Assembly: GCA_047967505.1 (NCBI GenBank)
Contig: CM106538.1
Source of the DNA: Dipteris shenzhenensis
Lineage: Eukaryota; Polypodiophyta; Polypodiopsida; Gleicheniales
DNA: 64,000 nt
Strand: one strand, 5' to 3'
The notes beneath the pieces were generated by a model. That model was not told the DNA's origin, did not search any database, and saw only the letters and a list, made by a program, of their open reading frames with translations. Positions 33,250 through 45,380 of the stretch are shown piece by piece; position 1 is the first letter of the stretch, and each line of letters starts with the position of its first letter. A program made the translations under genes and the position numbers.

Positions 33250-34418
33250 GTGATGCTTACTATTATGAGTATATAGTTAGCACTTTGAACCACTAATAGG
33301 ACTATGTTAGCACTATCGATATATAGTCAGAACTATCAATCACCTAGAGGACTATATTAATATATAGTTACCATTGTGAATATATAGTTACCCATAAGAG
33401 AGATGATTAACATAGGATACCTATAGTACTAATAAGGCTCCACTTAAAAGAGAATAATCATCTCACTATGTTAAAAGTGCTAAACAAGCACAATTTAAGA
33501 ACATTGTATCCTGTGACAGGGAACTTACCTCTCTTTGAAGTCTTCATTTGGTATTTGGAAACAATAATTGACCTTGCTATGGGTGGGAAACGTTGTGTAT
33601 ATATGAGAACACCACACTCATTAGCCACAAGGGATGCTATAGAAAACCACATGAGGTGGTAATATTGCTTGCAAGGCAACATGAGTAGCTCAATGACATG
33701 TTCATTCTAAATAGATAGCCCACATCTAGCACATTGACCCTCAAGTGCGAGCAACCCTTCATTGTTAAGACATGTATGTGGCAGGCTTTTGGCACAATGA
33801 CAACCCCTTTTCCTTTCTCAAGGTGATACAATACCTCAACTACCAGCCTATTTTGGTGTTCAAGTTCCTATTTGATGTTGGCTTATTCCATTCTTTCTAG
33901 CCATAGGAAGGCAATAGAAGTAGCACATAATTGATCAAATTAGATTGAGTATGAGAAAATATGATGTAGTACCAAAATTAAAATACATGTTTTATGAGAA
34001 CGTACAAGTTTTCTGTAATCTCTTATGCATCATGAAGAAAGGAAGCCACTAAATGTAATAAACAGTTTTCCATGAGCCTTGATGATTAAATATCAACTAG
34101 AACTTATACAAATTCATCCGACAATTTAACTAGATTGCCAACACAGGTTATATATTGTCTTATCAATAGGACTCACATCCGCCTTTGGAAAACTTAGTAG
34201 TTGTAGTGTTGAATTTGAAGTAGAAATAGAGCCTCAAGTTCTATTTGTGTTGCTTTGTGAATATCACCGTTGTGAAGGCAAGGTTTAGGTCCATTGGGAA
34301 TATAGGCCTTTCTTCATTGTGCTAGCCTCCTACTTCAGCATTTGTTGCTCTAGACAACTTTTCTCTTGCAATTCCAAGGCATGGTGCTCGGCAAACACAA
34401 CCCATGTAGTATGTTTAT
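33249..34418. other. Unassigned stretch beside a copia LTR
   Basis: No coding region is recognised. Small open frames at 33,458-33,831 overlap on both strands and have no motif. Confidence 0.4.
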
Positions 34419-34634
34419 TGCACAAATATGGAGAGGGAGTGGAGATGAGGAGAGAGGTCATAGCTAGAGAGCACACCACAAATGACTAAGTGTACACTAG
34501 TATTAGTAGAAAAGAATGAGTCTATACAAATCCCTTGGGGTTAGGTTTATGGTTTCCGACCCTTGTGCCATAGTACGCTTTTGTGTTAGTGCTATGCACA
34601 CATCAACACATGATGTTGAGATGATTCCTCAACA
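34419..34634 (-). mobile_element. Copia 3' LTR (family A, copy 2, inverted)
   Basis: Read on the minus strand it starts TGTTGAGGAATCATCTCAAC and shares its order of blocks with the LTRs at 6,061 and 36,956. Just before its start lies a purine tract (TTGAGGGAAGG), the expected polypurine tract, which marks this as a 3' LTR. Confidence 0.85.
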
Positions 34635-36060
34635 CCTTCCCTCAAGATCAACATCATGAAGTAGGCCTTCCCTCAAGATGATCACTATGGGGAATGGAAG
34701 AAGCACTGAAAATTACATTCTATCACACCCCTTTAATGGGAATGTTTTTCCTTTGAGTCAAACCAAAAGCTTGTTAGTGTTTTTCAAAAATCTCTTTCCC
34801 AAGTGGTTTGGTAAAGATATCTACAACATTCTCTTTGTTGTCACAACATTGCAATGTGATTTGACCAAGTAACACTATTTCTTTGATGAAGTGTTGAAAT
34901 CAATGTGCTTTGTCTTGGAGTCTTATACCGGATCCTTGGCTAATGCTTGACTTGATTGATTATTACAGTATATTGTTGTTGGCTTTGACTCATCAACGTA
35001 ATCTATTTCTAATAATAGCCTTATGAGTCATATAGCCTCACATGCATCTGTTGCGAGTCCTTTATACTTTACTTTTGTTGAAGATAAAGAAATAGTTGGT
35101 TGCTTGTTTGACAACCATGATATAGCACCTTGACCAAGGAGAAATCCAAATCCTTGTGTGGATCTTGGGTCTCATGATCTCCTACATAGTCATTGTCATA
35201 GTATCCATGCAACATTGGATGACTTCCTCTGTATTCTATTCCAAACTATCTTGTATGTCTAATGTATATTAAGACTCTCTTGGCTGAATTCTAGTGAGAC
35301 TGTTTTGGATTTGCCTTAAACTATACAAGTGAACTCATTGCACAAAAAATATCTAGCCCTATGATAGATATATAAGAGATCTGATGGGCTGCTGATAGTA
35401 CTTGTCATTGACTATAGGCTTTTCTAGATCTTTGGTAAGTTATAAACTCTGCTCCATAGGTGTGGTTTCAATCTTGCAATCTTCCATATATTAAAACTTC
35501 TTTAGGAGACTATTCACATATTTGTATGGCTCATGAAGGTGCTGTCCGAGTCTCTTCAAAACTTAATTCCAAGACAATAATGCGTAAGTTCAAGATGTTT
35601 CATGTCATTGAACTCTATAAATAAGTCTTGTTTCATATTGTTAATGAAGCTTTCATTGCTTCCCATTAGAATCATATCATCTACATATGAAATTGCAATA
35701 GTCATATCTTCCCCTTGTATCCAATGAATGCCTCATAAGGTGACATACCTTGAATTGGCTCGGTCTAAAGCCAATCAAGCAAGTAGTTTGCTGTGGCAAT
35801 TGCTTCTACCCAATATTAATTCTTAATATGCTTTGCACTGAGCATTGCTCTAGCACTGTCTGCTAATTTAAAAGTCCCATTCTTCCTTTTATCTAATTGC
35901 ATTTTGCTGAGCAGTATCTTGCTGGCATTGTTGCTCACAAGTGCATGTGCTTAGGCTTCATTAATGGAAGCACTTGGGAGTCACCTTTGGTGATGGCACG
36001 ATAGTGAGCTTGGTTTTATGAGGTGAGGTCATTGTAGTAGCCTTTGCTTGGAGCAGTTGT
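34635..36060 (-). pseudogene. Ty1/copia pol remnant (integrase end, reverse transcriptase, RNase H)
   Basis: On the minus strand the order is copia-like. An integrase C-terminal piece comes first, near 35,900-35,730 (SARAMLSAKHIKN, WVEAIATANYLLDWL, SPYEAF). Reverse transcriptase pieces follow (YVDDMILMGSNESF near 35,680-35,700, with the YVDD-type active site), then a GFSDSDYAG-like tether. RNase H follows near 35,120-34,880 (GAISWLSNKQPTISLSSTKV, DNQSS-like, KTKHID). Part of the reverse transcriptase is missing between integrase and YVDD, and stops are frequent. The 3' LTR follows directly. No 5' LTR was found upstream of 36,060, so the element is truncated. Confidence 0.8.
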
Positions 36061-36955
36061 TCCTAGATCCTTTCAGGGACTCTCCCCTTAAATCGAAAAT
36101 AGATTGTAGAGATCTATATTTCTCTTCCTCTCACAGATCTCTCTTTCTCAAGCAATAGGAAACAAAAACAAAATGAACTCAGAATAAAGCAGTAGAATCT
36201 CTCTCTCTTTCTCTTAAATCTCTTGAAGAGAAGAATGACAACCTTGCAAGAAATTTTTGAAAGAGAAAAGAACCGAAATGGATGGAAGTCTCTCACATGA
36301 ACAAAATTTCTCTCACCGAAAGAGACTCTCTCAAATCTATAGGATGGTGTAACATGAACACCGCATACAACATTTTTGTGAATTTGATGTTTTGAACAAA
36401 GAAGTTAAAAACGTAAAGTACATGCATGGATTTGATTGGAATAAAGAAGAGCAGTAGAGGAGATTCATATAAGCTATTTTTTTGAAATTGTGAACTAGAA
36501 AGAGTGGGATTAAAAAAGTGAAACAAAAAATCAACAAGGACCATCATAGAGATGGTTTGTTACACAACTGATAGAATTCCCAAAGCAGAGAAATTCTTAC
36601 ATGATGCAATCAAATCTACATGAGCAATAAGGGCTTAGTTTGGAGGGATTGGATCCACATAGACACATGGATGCAGTCTTGACAAAATGCCATAGGTCAA
36701 TCAATTTCAAATGCTTGCAAGACACTACTCACCATAGAGTTAAATGCATCTCCATTAGAGAGGATGCCCACAAAGAGATGATGTTGTTCTATCACAAGGC
36801 CACCCGAGATGATTGTGGTATTACTCAATTTTACATGCTATAAAAGTGTCTAGCCATCAAAAAGGGCACGAACAAGGAAAATAAACATATTTGCATCGTC
36901 TTATGTGTTGTAAAAGTGTCCATCTAGTAGAAATAGCAATGAAAAGGTAGATAAA
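36061..36955. other. Unassigned stretch
   Basis: CT/GA-rich tracts and Phe/Ser-rich minus-strand frames (36,114-36,547) are visible, but no recognised protein. Confidence 0.4.
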
Positions 36956-37158
36956 TGTTGAGGAATCATCTCAACATCATATGTTTATATGTGCATAGCA
37001 CTAACACAAAAGAGTGTTAAAAGGCACTTAAAAGGCACAAGAGTTGAAAACCCTAACTTATATATACTCATTCTTTTGAATTAATGGTAGTGTACAATTC
37101 TTCATTCGTGGTGTGCTCTCTAGATGTGCCCTCTCTCCTCCCTCTCCATATTTGTTTA
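36956..37158 (+). mobile_element. Copia 5'-type LTR (family A, copy 3)
   Basis: The LTR begins TGTTGAGGAATCATCTCAAC and ends in a CCATATTTGTTTA block, closely matching the inverted copy at 34,419-34,634. Here a tRNA primer-binding site follows instead of a polypurine tract, so it is a 5' LTR. Confidence 0.85.
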
Positions 37159-37170
37159 TGGTATCAGAGC
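37159..37170 (+). promoter_or_regulatory. Copia primer-binding site
   Basis: TGGTATCAGAGC is the classic sequence complementary to the 3' end of plant initiator tRNA-Met, from which copia elements prime reverse transcription. Confidence 0.88.
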
Positions 37171-38555
37171 ATGGTTGCACCTTCCATTGAGGTTCCATCC
37201 TTATGAGAGATTGAGAGATTGATAGGCCTTAAACACACAAGTTCAGATCCACATTAGCTCTAACACTAAACTTTGTACATTAGCTCTAACGCTAATCTTT
37301 GTACTATTTCAATCTTTGCACCACCTCCAAGACTCAATATCTTGGTATTCCAATGAGTACATGAAGATTGGTTTGTGAAATCTTTTACATTTGAGGATTT
37401 CCATTCCAATGTTTTAAATATATAATTACACTGACCTTGTTTTTGAATGGTGTGGAATCTATGAGTTATGATGCTCTTTCTATGGGAGTGGACAAGGGAG
37501 AAGAATCATAGGGCCTAGGTAACCTCTCAAGGAAGAGGTTAGCCTCACTCCAAACCACAATTGTGTAGGGTGCAAAGATAAAGCCATCACAATTTTTCTA
37601 CAAAACAAAAGAAAAAAGATAGGAAAAACAAACATGGAACTAAATAGGATCCATGCATGCATTGTGTAACTGAAAGAAAGCACTTGTTTGTAAAAAAGCC
37701 ATGAGGATTAATAAGGCATAAATATTTTGCAAGAGAAACATTATAGGAAGGAATTTAAGGCAAGTGTGAAAAAATTATGAGCCACACATGCATGAAGTAT
37801 TTTAAACCTGGTGCCTCGTATGCAGGGGACAATATGAGCACCTCATAGTGCTATCATAGTTAGGACTTTCTTACAATTTTGACCTAGAACTCCTCATATG
37901 TAGGGGACAATACAAGCACCTTGTAATTGATCATAACCTTCTTCATAGCAACTTCTTTCAAGGCACTGGTAGAGAGAACTCAACTTAGCGGTGAGCTCAA
38001 TCGAGCACAACATTTGACAGTGGACAAGGAACTCAATCTGGTGGTGAGCTCCAACACATTGACACATGCTCTCAATGAGCTTGAGTTACCAAGTTGAGTT
38101 CTCCTTCCCAAGTTTCAAAGGCTGTACTCAATTACAAGAGGCTCATCACTAAGTTGAGTTCTCTCGGAGTGCCTGATAGAACAACGACGACATGTTTCCC
38201 TTGGCTTCCCATCCTGCAGCTCCCTTGGTCATGGCTATGGCTAGTGGAGTGTTGCAGGGTGGAGAGCCAAGGCAAAAAATGGATCCCATGACTTGGGCAT
38301 CATTATGAAGGGGCATCGAGATTGCAGCAAAAATTTATCACAGGGGTGGAAGGGGGCTTGGAGAGCGTGGAAGGAGGTAGGAGAGGGATTTTCCTAGGTG
38401 CGATGAATCATTGCTCTGACCTTAAGGCCTTTACATAGCTAGATGTCCTACCCTACCACTCTTTTCCCCTTCATTTCTTATGTCAATTTGTGCGACTCTA
38501 GGTGCCTATCGCTACTAAGAGCACCCAATCCACTCGTTGGATTTTGCTGGAAGCA
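37171..38555. other. Sequence after the copia 5' LTR, no coding region seen
   Basis: A gag gene would be expected, but none is readable, so the element is probably deleted or interrupted. No other gene is seen. Confidence 0.4.
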
Positions 38556-38985
38556 CAGCCTAGCGTAAGCAGTCACATACATCATCGTCTAGCCATGACG
38601 TGTGATTAGATGGTTGTCATAGGAGAATTTCTTGGTCATCAGAGCCAAGATCATAATAATTTAATGGGATGAGGGGGAAGAAGCAGTGGCACATGCACCC
38701 AGCTTGCTGATAGCCCACCCTAGTATAGGCGGTCAATCACATACATCTTCATCTAGCCATGGCATGCGATTAGATGGTTGCCATGGGAGAATTTCTCGAT
38801 CATCGGAGTAAAGATCACAATAATTAAATGGGATGAATGGGGAGGAGTGGTGGCACATGTACTTAGCTTACTAGTAGACCAACCTAGCATAGGCAGTCAT
38901 GTACATCATCGTCTAACCATGATGCGTGATTAGATGGTTGCCATGGGAGAATTCCTTGATCATCAAAAAATTCTAACAGTCTGAT
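38556..38985. repeat. Three tandem units of about 160-164 bp
   Basis: Units marked by CATCATCGTCTAGCCATGA and GATTAGATGGTTGCCATGGG occur near 38,571, 38,738 and 38,898. Each also includes GTGGCACATG and ATGGGATGA. Divergence between units is clear, so the array is old. Confidence 0.85.
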
Positions 38986-39478
38986 ATGTTCTTATAGTGT
39001 ATCTCTAGCTTGATGCTAATCTGAGCGTGCGAATTGGATGGTCCCTCATGAAAAGTCATTGTTATTATAGTCTGATTCTGACTCAATACTAATCTGAGCC
39101 TATGAGCTAGATGGCTCCTCATGCAAAGTCATTGTTATTACAGTGAAATGAAGAAAGCCAAGATCAAAACAAGACATCAGATTAGCATTGAGTCAGTTCA
39201 TCAGACTGTAATAAAAATACTTCTTGGTCATAAGAACGAGAACTATTGTTATTACAGGCTGATGAACTGACTAAATGCTAATCTAAGCTTGTGAACTAGA
39301 TGGTCCCCCATGCAAAGTCATTGTTATTACAATTTGATTCTGGCTCAATTATCTAAACATGTGAATTAGATGGTACCTCATGCACAATCACTATTATTAT
39401 AGTCGGGATTCCAGCTGAATGCTAATATGAACCTATGAATTAGATGGTCCCTCATGCACAATCATTGTCACTAAAACA
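38986..39478. repeat. Minisatellite of about 90-bp units with one inverted unit
   Basis: Five direct units share AATCTGAGC, TTAGATGGTCCCTCATGCA and AGTCATTGTTATTA. Between about 39,140 and 39,290 one unit is inverted: CAGATTAGCATTGAGTCAGT faces ACTGACTAAATGCTAATC, so a cruciform could form. Confidence 0.8.
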
Positions 39479-41500
39479 AGCACGGTGGTTGTTTGGGATT
39501 AGTATACTATTTGGGATTTACATTTTCCCTTGTTTGGGATTTATTAATTGGGATTTACTAAAACAAGTGCGGTGGTTGTTTGGGATTTACTAAAGGTTAT
39601 ATTTTGTGGGGGTTGCAATTAATCCTAAACCAACAAAAATGCATTTCCTTGCCAGTGACTACCTCCTCTAGCAAGTGCCTACCTCCTCTAGCCTTAACTA
39701 TCATACAAATAACCTGTCATATTCATCCATGTAATGTGTGGGGAATCTATCGATAGACGGGTCCTCAAAGATGGCAAAGATCTCACTAGATTACATCGTT
39801 GAGCATGTCAAGACAGCTTGATTTAATAGACTAGACTATGTGAACAATTACAGCTCATTCGTTATGAGACTGCTTCACTCAATTGGACTTCATAATTTGA
39901 AAATGTTTCCCTGAGTTGGAATTTATAATTTGATGGACATATTCCAATAATACAGTACAATTCTATATCTTGCAATTCATTTAGGATTTGTGGTCACCAG
40001 CCCGGTGGCTAAATTCTAATAGAAGATAAAGAGAACCAGCCTAAAGGGGACTCTTTTAGTATTGCACTTTGCAACAATACGATCCATTTTAGGATAGCAA
40101 GGGAGTAGTGCATGATAAGTCATCAAGATAAGTGTTTGCCAGCACAGTGGTTGGTTGCACAGGTTGGTTGCACACTAGGATATCAATTGCCACTAGCACT
40201 GTGGTTTGCTTCTATTACTACAAGATGAATGGCATGCAATTCATTCATTTAGGATTTGTGGTCACAGCCCAATGGTTGAAATTTGACAATAGTTAAATAG
40301 AACTAGCCCAAAGGGGACGCCATAAGCAAATGCATTTTCTAATATTTCACTAGCTCGGTGGTTGAAATTTGACAATAGTTACAGAGAGCTAGCCTATTCG
40401 TGGGAGCTATTTTCCTTGTGTGCAACCAAGGAAAATTTAATTAGATCCCATCACGTGCCATTAGATTACTAAAATCAAGCACGATGGTTGTTTGGCATAT
40501 ACTTAAAACAAGCGTGGGGTTAATCTATCGTTTGGGATTTACAAAAATGAGCACGGTGGTTTTTTGGGACATAAAATGAGGATCTAGGTGGCCTTTCTTG
40601 TGACACATGATGAAGACCTAGGTGGCCTATAGACTACACATTCATCGAGGAGACATGGCCATCGATCCCCATGGATCAATGCTCCAATACGACCAGATCT
40701 CAAGTCAGTCACACCATTCCTACATAGTTCAAAGCCTATGTGTATTTGGTAAATTGGCAACAACAAACATTCTTGTCTTTGAGTTTCCTAACGTACCAGG
40801 GATTCCAAATCTCAAAGCTCCTCTGCCCAATTTAAATATTAGGATTATGATCCATAAAATTGAGATACAATCCGTCTGCTGACCCAACATGCAGGCCCCA
40901 TTTTTGCACTACTATGAGGAAAACAAAACAAAATACAGTATGTGCAAATTAAATTTAACTAATTTATAGTAATTTCAACGACTGAGCTGGTCAACAACTA
41001 ATGTCTGCTCAACCATACTAGTGTTTGAGATGAACTAGCCAATGGTTGCATGACGTTCCAACCACCGGGCTGGTTTAGTAAAATAACAATATATTGATGT
41101 TCGGTTGTGAAATATGTTGTTGTTACTTTCTATTCAACCACCTTGGTTCAAGACAATTTTATAATTTGGTGTTTGAGTTGACGAGGAGCTGAATCAACCA
41201 TGATTACAGGATGCTCCAACCATCAGGGTAGTTTAGGATAATCACATTAAGTCCAGGCTAGCCTAGTTCTGGCGTTTGAGTTGAACCAACCATGGTTGCA
41301 TGATATTCCAACCACTGGGCTAGTTTAGGACAATCACATTAAGTCCATGCTAGCCTAGTAAACTATCCCAAAGCTTAATCACAAACAACCACCAGGCTAG
41401 TTTAGACACCACTGACCTGTGTTGTATCAATAAATGAAACAAGTAAACTATCCCGAAGCTCAATCACAAACAACCACTGGGATGGTTTAGACAACCACTG
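39479..41500. repeat. Dispersed CGGTGGTTG motif family, two opposed arrays
   Basis: At least nine copies of a motif close to AGCACGGTGGTTG occur in 39,479-40,570 (for example 39,480, 39,569, 39,998, 40,142, 40,353, 40,480, 40,555). From about 41,050 to 41,490 at least five copies of its complement occur (CAACCACCGGGCTGGTTTAG and variants). Some copies share longer flanks, such as GGTTGTTTGGGATTTAC or TTGAAATTTGACAATAGTTA. No coding region is seen. Confidence 0.75.
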
Positions 41501-44323
41501 ACCTGCACTGTATCAAGCATGTGTATGATGTGCTCATCAAACATCTTGCGTCCTGTTCACTTTCTATAGATGTCCTTTTTAAGAAACTCTCGTATTTTCA
41601 TGCCAAAACATCACCACTAATGCAATGACTTCCACACTTAGGCTGTCTCTCCTTTTCTTGCATTCTGTTGAAGGCCATAGACTACTCGGGAGTCAGATCA
41701 GGATGATAGGGCATTGCTTCCGCTTTGCGTGCATCTTGCGAGGTGTTGGTAGGGTTGTCACTCTATGAACTTTAGGGTGTAGGCTAAATCTTGCAAAGAC
41801 TCAAGAATGGTATTTACCTGAATGGTTTGATGTTGCTTGCTCAAATGCTACCACCAATCATGACATCACAGCTCATGTTCTTCGCTCTAATGGCAATGAT
41901 TAAATATGTGCATCTGCAATTGCTTCCTGTTGATGCTCTGTAAGGAGTCTTCTGTTCCTTGTGCCCTGACTAAGCTTTTCATCTTTTCTGTGTCGCAGCC
42001 TCTGTTTGCTTCTCTTACAAGCCACGGTAAGCTGCATGTTGCTAAGCAAAGAATAGAAGACAACTTACTCGAAAGACGACAATGCCAAACCCAAGACGGC
42101 ACAAGGTCACATCAAGGTGGGTGCAGGCTGCAGGGCAGAGGCAGGTTGCAAGTACTTAATCTTATAAGATTTGATGGGCGGCTGGTGTGAAAATACAAAA
42201 TTTGCAGGAGTAACAAAATTTTAAACTGCCGGTTTTTCCCCCTCTGACGATACATGTCAGTAGAATTGGATATCCCAAACAAGTGCAATGTGGTCACAAA
42301 TGCTTCAAAATGCAAATAGAACAAAGGGCACGCTATTGGGTTTGATGTTGTGTATTATGAAATGCAATGACCTTTGGCATGCTTATGAGCCATATAGCAA
42401 GTAAGTGCATGGAAAAGAAATAATTTAAAATTGTAAATAGTGTTGGATTTATTAAAAGATCTTTGCACATGCACAAATTGCACATTTTCAAATTATTCCA
42501 TTTTATGGTGAATCTAGATCTCATCTAGATACCAATACCAACAACTATCAATGTTTTAAGACCACCATGCAGTAGTCCCACTAGTTTGGATTCCAAATTT
42601 TTAATCTGTTTTGGTTTTCAATAAATAAAAAAAAAGTTATGGAGCGTGCCCTCAAATGGGAGTGTGTTATTTTAGCACAGCATTGGAGGCACATTAATCC
42701 ATACCTAATGTTCTCATTTAGGTGTGTCCTTGGGTTGAGGAGAAGTCACATAGTGTACTTTTGAATGATTACTTGGTTGCATGTATGTACATAACAAAAT
42801 TTTGATGTTTTTGAATAAATTGCTATATCCTATTGTCTTTAGGATGCATGCTTCACATGCAGCATAACACTTGTAGTGCTTTAATGATCTCGCTCCAAAT
42901 CCTTATTCCATAAATTTTTGGTATCATGTTTAAGTTTGGAATGTGTACTACAACTTGAAGACTAAGTTTGTTGAGCAATGCATAAGTTATGGGTCATGCA
43001 AGATACCTATAAATAGAAAAGTCCCTGAACCTCACCAAAAATGGTTACACCCAAGCAAACAATGACCCCATTGACTTATCCCCAAACAAATAAGGATAAA
43101 ACACATACATTATGTCTTGTATCTTGCACCTTGTACTCCATTATATTTTTGAAAGCATATATAAACTATTTCAAAATATGGTCTTGGATTTCCTTTAGGA
43201 GTTGTGGCATGGATATAAAATTCCAAATCTCTTTCTCTATCAAACCATGGTCAAACCTATGATATGAAGCAAGGCAAGCTTATGAATCTCAATCGAAAAT
43301 GAAACCTTCGGTGTCTCAATGGATAATTGAACATTGATCTAAGGCATACAATAATCATTACGTAAGAACACAAACATTCAAAAGAAAAAAAGAAAGATAA
43401 GCCCTAAAAAAAGTAAGTTACCATGTATACACATTGATTATAAGGATTTCTAATCCAATGTTGAACATTACAATCTTCTTTTAAATCCACTTTATAGAAA
43501 GCTTTCCCTATCTTGTTGAAGTATATAGTATGACGAAAATGCTTCATAGACCTTCTAGCATGGCTTTACCTAAGAATGGTGAAATAAATTGACTTTCCAT
43601 TATAGTATTATACCCATTTTACATATGATATTAAGGTTATGAAATCATGGTAATGTTAAATATTAATTTTTGACAATTCCAATGAGCGTGATCTAGTTGT
43701 TAAGATGGAAAGATGGTATCCATGGAAGTAGTAGATGAAAATGTACACACAAGGTAGTCATAGTAGATTTCCCCCTCAGGGGATTCACTCTTTATTAATG
43801 GGGGATGTCACCTGCGTGCATGAACTTCAAGAAAACCCCCTATTTAAGATCCATGTAGGATGATAAAACACCCCTATTTAAGTTTATAAGATACCACCCA
43901 AATTCTATTATGTCCCCCCCCCCTTTCCTTAAATCTACATTCTTTCTCAAGCATTTAGATTACACAATAAGCAAATTTAGATTACTTTCCCTATGACTAT
44001 TTAAAACTATACACAAAACCAAACTTGTTCGAACTAGTTACCCAAGGTAGCCTATACTATGTCCCCCCCCCCCCCCTCTTGAATATGGCATGGCCCCCCT
44101 AACTTAAATTCAATATTGGGAAAAAATAAAAAGGGCCCCCACCCCTAATGTATAAGCTTATGCCTCATTTTAAAACACCCTCCTATTGTACACTCACGTG
44201 ATATCATAATTTTCCCTTCTGGGGCATCAACTCAATATGTATTATGTTACTACCCTCGTCCAAAATCTAGGGTATGGAGGGACAAGGTCCACATATAATA
44301 TGCATGGATTTTCTCCAAAAACT
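41501..44323. other. Unassigned stretch
   Basis: No gene is recognised. Runs of C (43,912-43,923 and about 44,063-44,078) and short C-rich phrases near AAACACCCC mark 43,750-44,200. Open frames at 41,887-42,324 overlap on both strands and lack motifs. Confidence 0.4.
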
Positions 44324-45380
44324 TTATTTTATTTTTTGCAAAAAGAAGGGCTAATTATATTACTTTCGAAACAAGGATTACAAGAGACTCAACAGCAATG
44401 CTAGAGCACAGGGATAACTCCCACCCGCGAAACTACAAGCCACACAGGGCTAAGCATAAAACTGTTGCAAAATGCTGTCAAAACAAGAAGCCCTAGTCTG
44501 GGTCTTCTAAAAACCAGTAAACCGCGAAACCAAAAAAGCTACGGATCCCTGATGAAGTGAATCCTGGAGGTACTCGTGATCCAAGAAAGTATGGATCCCT
44601 CCTCCGTTGAGCTCCCGTCCATCGAGCCCGCCCAAGGGAACCAATAGGAAAAGACTCGCCTGCATGAGCAACCACCTTCTCGTGGGGGGCGAGTCTGCAC
44701 TCCAGTAGCCCGCTCCACGCATTTGCAGGCCTCAATCCAGTTGGGGTGCCTCCTAGTACGACAAGAAAGAGTAGAGCCCCAAGAGAAGGGATCAACTCTA
44801 GGAGCCTTGCGGATAGAGCCAAGAGCCGCCCTGTGGGTAGAAAGTCTTCGAGACAGTGAACCATCAACTGATATGACTCCTCTGAGTCAAACATCTAGCA
44901 ATCGAGGCTGGTCATGACCAAGGTGCCAACCATGATCAAGAACCCCTGCTAGGAAGAAAGCAGTGAAGCCACGTTGAGGTAGCAAGGTTCCACGAGCCGA
45001 TGTAGCTCCGAGATAGGAAGCGCCAGGATCCCTGTTGTCGAGCTTGACCATCAAGAAGAGCTCTTGACCACCATGGGGGCAGGCATCTCGCATCTCTATC
45101 TCCTTGAGCTCGAGGTAGTACCAAACCTTTCCTCGACAAAAGGTCCCGAGCACACACGACGCTTCTTGAAAGATGTTCTTGCTGCTGCGATGAAGGTGCA
45201 GGTGATGCAAGCCGCTGCGATAGAGGAGCAGGCTATAGCCAACAATGCTCCCCTTCGAGGAGGTGCAATGCCCCAAGCCACGGGTGGCATGAGAAAGCAA
45301 CTTGCACCTGCAAGCCCTACGTGAATGAAGCATGCCCCAACAAGAGGGCAAAGGGTGCAGACCACCCAACCCGCCACTGG
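44324..45380 (-). other. GC-rich, open minus-strand region of unknown origin
   Basis: This kilobase is much richer in G and C than its surroundings. Minus-strand frames of 160 and 133 codons (45,369-44,887 and 44,894-44,493) are open almost end to end, and an AATAAA-like signal follows at about 44,326-44,335. I could not recognise a protein family. It may be a captured gene, the 3' part of a retroposon, or a decayed gene. The plus strand also has open frames, as GC-rich DNA tends to. Confidence 0.3.
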
